Assembly (NCBI GenBank): GCA_964541525.1
Contig: CAZIQF010000046.1
Location: 1 to 6,901 of the forward strand
Length of the DNA: 6,901 bases
Source: UBA1737 sp964541525
GTDB taxonomy: Bacteria > Bacillota_I > Bacilli_A > ML615J-28 > CAG-313
Direction: 5' to 3'
Below are positions 5,833-6,901 of this stretch, piece by piece. Within the stretch, counting starts at the first letter, position 1; each line of letters starts with the position of its first letter. A model generated the notes under the pieces. It was not told where the DNA came from. It searched no databases and saw only the letters and a program-made list of their open reading frames with translations. The position numbers and the translations under genes are program-made.

Positions 5833-6306
5833 ATGAAAGTCATGGTTTTTTGTAGTTCATTTTCTATATGTATTCAAGATAAAAAAGAATTGCTTGAACA
5901 ACCTATAGATAATAAGGGTTTGAAAGATGTATGTGAAGTATATGATGTTTCAAATGAATCTAATTTTTTTGTTATGGAATATATTAATTCAAGATTTTGC
6001 AGATTAGTCTTTGCATTACTAAGAATGAATCATTGGTTGGATAGTGAAATTAGAGATTTACAATACAAAAAATATCTTGAGGACAAGAAACTTGCATCAT
6101 TTTTTCTTGCTCCACTAATTAGAACAAAAGGCTTATTAGAAATAAAACCAATTAACTGTAATGATGATACATTAATTAGTATTTATTTATTAAAAGGAAA
6201 AACTCCCTTTAAAGTTGATGTATATGATGGAGAAATAGAAGTTGTTCAAAATTACAGATATAAATGTAGTAGAAGAAAGATGAAGAATAATATCATTAAT
6301 AAATAA
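5833..6306 (+). CDS. Hypothetical 157-residue cytosolic protein
   Basis: Not recognised. The ATG at 5833 comes 1 nt after the stop of the repeat protein, and AAAGGTGG at 5816-5823 lies 9 nt upstream, so it is the next gene of the same operon. Visible features are a beta-strand start (MKVMVFCSSFSICI), a helical middle with RFCRLVFALLRMNHWLDSEI (54-73), a segment FFLAPLIRTKGLLEIKPI (90-107), and strands SIYLLKGKTPFKVDVYDGEIEVV at 116-138. It ends in a basic tail (RYKCSRRKMKNNIINK). The hydrophobic stretch around 55-65 is too short and too interrupted by Arg to be a transmembrane helix. No catalytic motif is apparent. Size, context and alpha/beta composition would suit an immunity-type protein, but this is a guess. 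Confidence 0.75.
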   Translation: MKVMVFCSSFSICIQDKKELLEQPIDNKGLKDVCEVYDVSNESNFFVMEYINSRFCRLVFALLRMNHWLDSEIRDLQYKKYLEDKKLASFFLAPLIRTKGLLEIKPINCNDDTLISIYLLKGKTPFKVDVYDGEIEVVQNYRYKCSRRKMKNNIINK

Positions 6307-6328
6307 AATAATTTAGAAAGGGATTACT

Positions 6329-6676
6329 ATGAATTTAAGAGAGAGAATAGAAAATGATAAATTATATCAATTATTAATCAAAGTTAAAGAAAAACCAGAA
6401 ACGTTTTTAGGTGATGCTGATTTAAATATTTTGCATGGCTGGATTTGTGGATATAATTTATATAAAACATTAAATTCAGTTAAATCTGATATCGATATAT
6501 TGAATGTTGATAATAACATAAGTTTTGATGAATTTGTACAAAACCATTATGATAATAATACAACAATTGGTTGGGTGAAATTAATTACTTTTTATAGTTG
6601 GAATAAAAGAGTTGCTCTAGAAACTTTTTTTGAATTGTTATTTGAATATATTGAATATTGCTGTGATAAGGAATAA
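6329..6676 (+). CDS. Small immunity-like protein, 115 residues
   Basis: GAAAGGG at 6316-6322 with 6 nt spacing fixes the ATG at 6329, 22 nt after the preceding gene. The protein contains KEKPETFLGDADLNILHGWICGY (20-42), then SFDEFVQNHYDNNTTIGWVKLITFYSWNKRVALETFFELLFEYIE. This order (Arg/Lys-x-Pro-x-x-x-Leu-Gly, a short helix ending in Gly-Tyr, EFV..HY, a conserved Trp, then an acidic helix with ALE.FFELL) resembles small bacterial proteins with a KxRPxMYLG...GY start that are often found in polymorphic-toxin immunity arrays and orphan clusters. I recall the pattern but cannot name a Pfam family with confidence. It is intact, cytosolic and acidic. Function is unproven. No clear terminator follows. 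Confidence 0.78.
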   Translation: MNLRERIENDKLYQLLIKVKEKPETFLGDADLNILHGWICGYNLYKTLNSVKSDIDILNVDNNISFDEFVQNHYDNNTTIGWVKLITFYSWNKRVALETFFELLFEYIEYCCDKE

Positions 6677-6690
6677 ATAGATTTTGATAA

Positions 6691-6850
6691 AACCAAGCTA
6701 GTGGTATAGAAATTGATTTTGTTACTAGATATAATAATGAACTAACATTAATTGAAGTAAAATCAATTGTTAAATTGATAAAAATCGTCAAAATTATACA
6801 ATAAATACAGTTATATGATACCAGTTTTGATAAAAATAAAAAAGTGGTAC
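6691..6850 (+). pseudogene. Remnant of a DUF4143-type AAA ATPase (C-terminal end only)
   Basis: The segment 6691-6765 encodes NQASGIEIDFVTRYNNELTLIEVKS. This is the diagnostic end of the ATPases with an AAA_14 core and a DUF4143 domain: the PD-(D/E)xK-like sequence EIDFV...IEVKS. No start codon, Walker A or Walker B precedes it; its frame has TGA and TAA just upstream (6685-6690). It runs into TAA at 6802-6804 after an aberrant SIVKLIKIVKIIQ. Another frame from 6785 gives SSKLYNKYSYMIPVLIKI, which resembles the family's usual continuation, so a frameshift after the IEVKS motif is likely. Intact members are about 400 residues; only about 50 remain. The rest was probably lost by deletion when the upstream small-gene cluster was inserted or rearranged. 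Confidence 0.6.
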
Positions 6851-6857
6851 AGTATAA

Positions 6858-6886
6858 TTGACTTTATCACTAAAATGCTATATAAT
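6858..6886 (+). promoter_or_regulatory. Near-consensus sigma-A promoter reading out of the window
   Basis: TTGACT at 6858-6863 and TATAAT at 6881-6886 are separated by the optimal 17 bp. Five of six -35 bases and all -10 bases match the consensus. The following GGTGGTGAT at 6893-6901 could lie in the 5' leader or ribosome binding site of a gene beginning just beyond the window. Confidence 0.75.
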
Positions 6887-6901
6887 ATTATCGGTGGTGA
6901 T

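Noticed and set aside
6818..6850. Terminator formed by ATACCA and TGGTAC around the ATPase remnant
   Set aside because: The stem is only about 5 bp with a loop of more than 20 nt and no T-tract follows.

Overview
The window is very AT-rich and reads cleanly with the standard bacterial code: conserved Trp codons are TGG, and genes end in TAA, TAG or TGA. Most genes have a purine-rich Shine-Dalgarno (AAGGAG, AAAGGG or GAGG) and are tightly packed on the + strand. This fits a low-GC Bacillota (Clostridia or Erysipelotrichia-like), but the exact lineage cannot be read from the window. The content looks like an accessory or defence island: a restriction-modification-like cassette, orphan genes of unknown function, a decayed regulator/methyltransferase pair, a small immunity-like gene row and an ATPase remnant.

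Region 1 (1-3079) is one transcription unit, probably entered from upstream. It holds an EcoRI-family DNA adenine methyltransferase (47-1183), a DUF262 protein with a C-terminal HNH nuclease domain (1170-2567), and a 154-residue protein of unknown fold (2567-3031) ending in QISLF, a close match to the bacterial sliding-clamp-binding pentapeptide. The genes overlap by 14 and 1 nt, and a rho-independent terminator follows at 3038-3079. The simplest reading is a modification enzyme, an NTP-dependent nuclease and an accessory factor that may link them to the replication clamp.

Region 2 (3080-4224) starts with an intergenic stretch carrying three copies of a tRNA T-arm-like box in minus orientation. 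A monocistronic gene of unknown function (3249-4184) follows, with its own sigma-A-like promoter and a strong terminator (4191-4224).

Region 3 (4225-6676) looks like one operon from an extended -10 promoter with a perfect 15-bp palindromic operator over the start-site/Shine-Dalgarno region. Its first two genes are broken: an XRE-family repressor (one-base deletion) and a class I SAM-dependent methyltransferase (damaged start and an in-frame TAA). Behind them lie three intact small cytosolic proteins: a leucine-rich-repeat protein, an unknown 157-residue protein and a 115-residue protein resembling immunity-type families.

Region 4 (6677-6901) holds the degraded C-terminal end of a DUF4143-type AAA ATPase. 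After it comes a near-consensus promoter (TTGACT, 17 bp, TATAAT) firing out of the window into an unseen gene.
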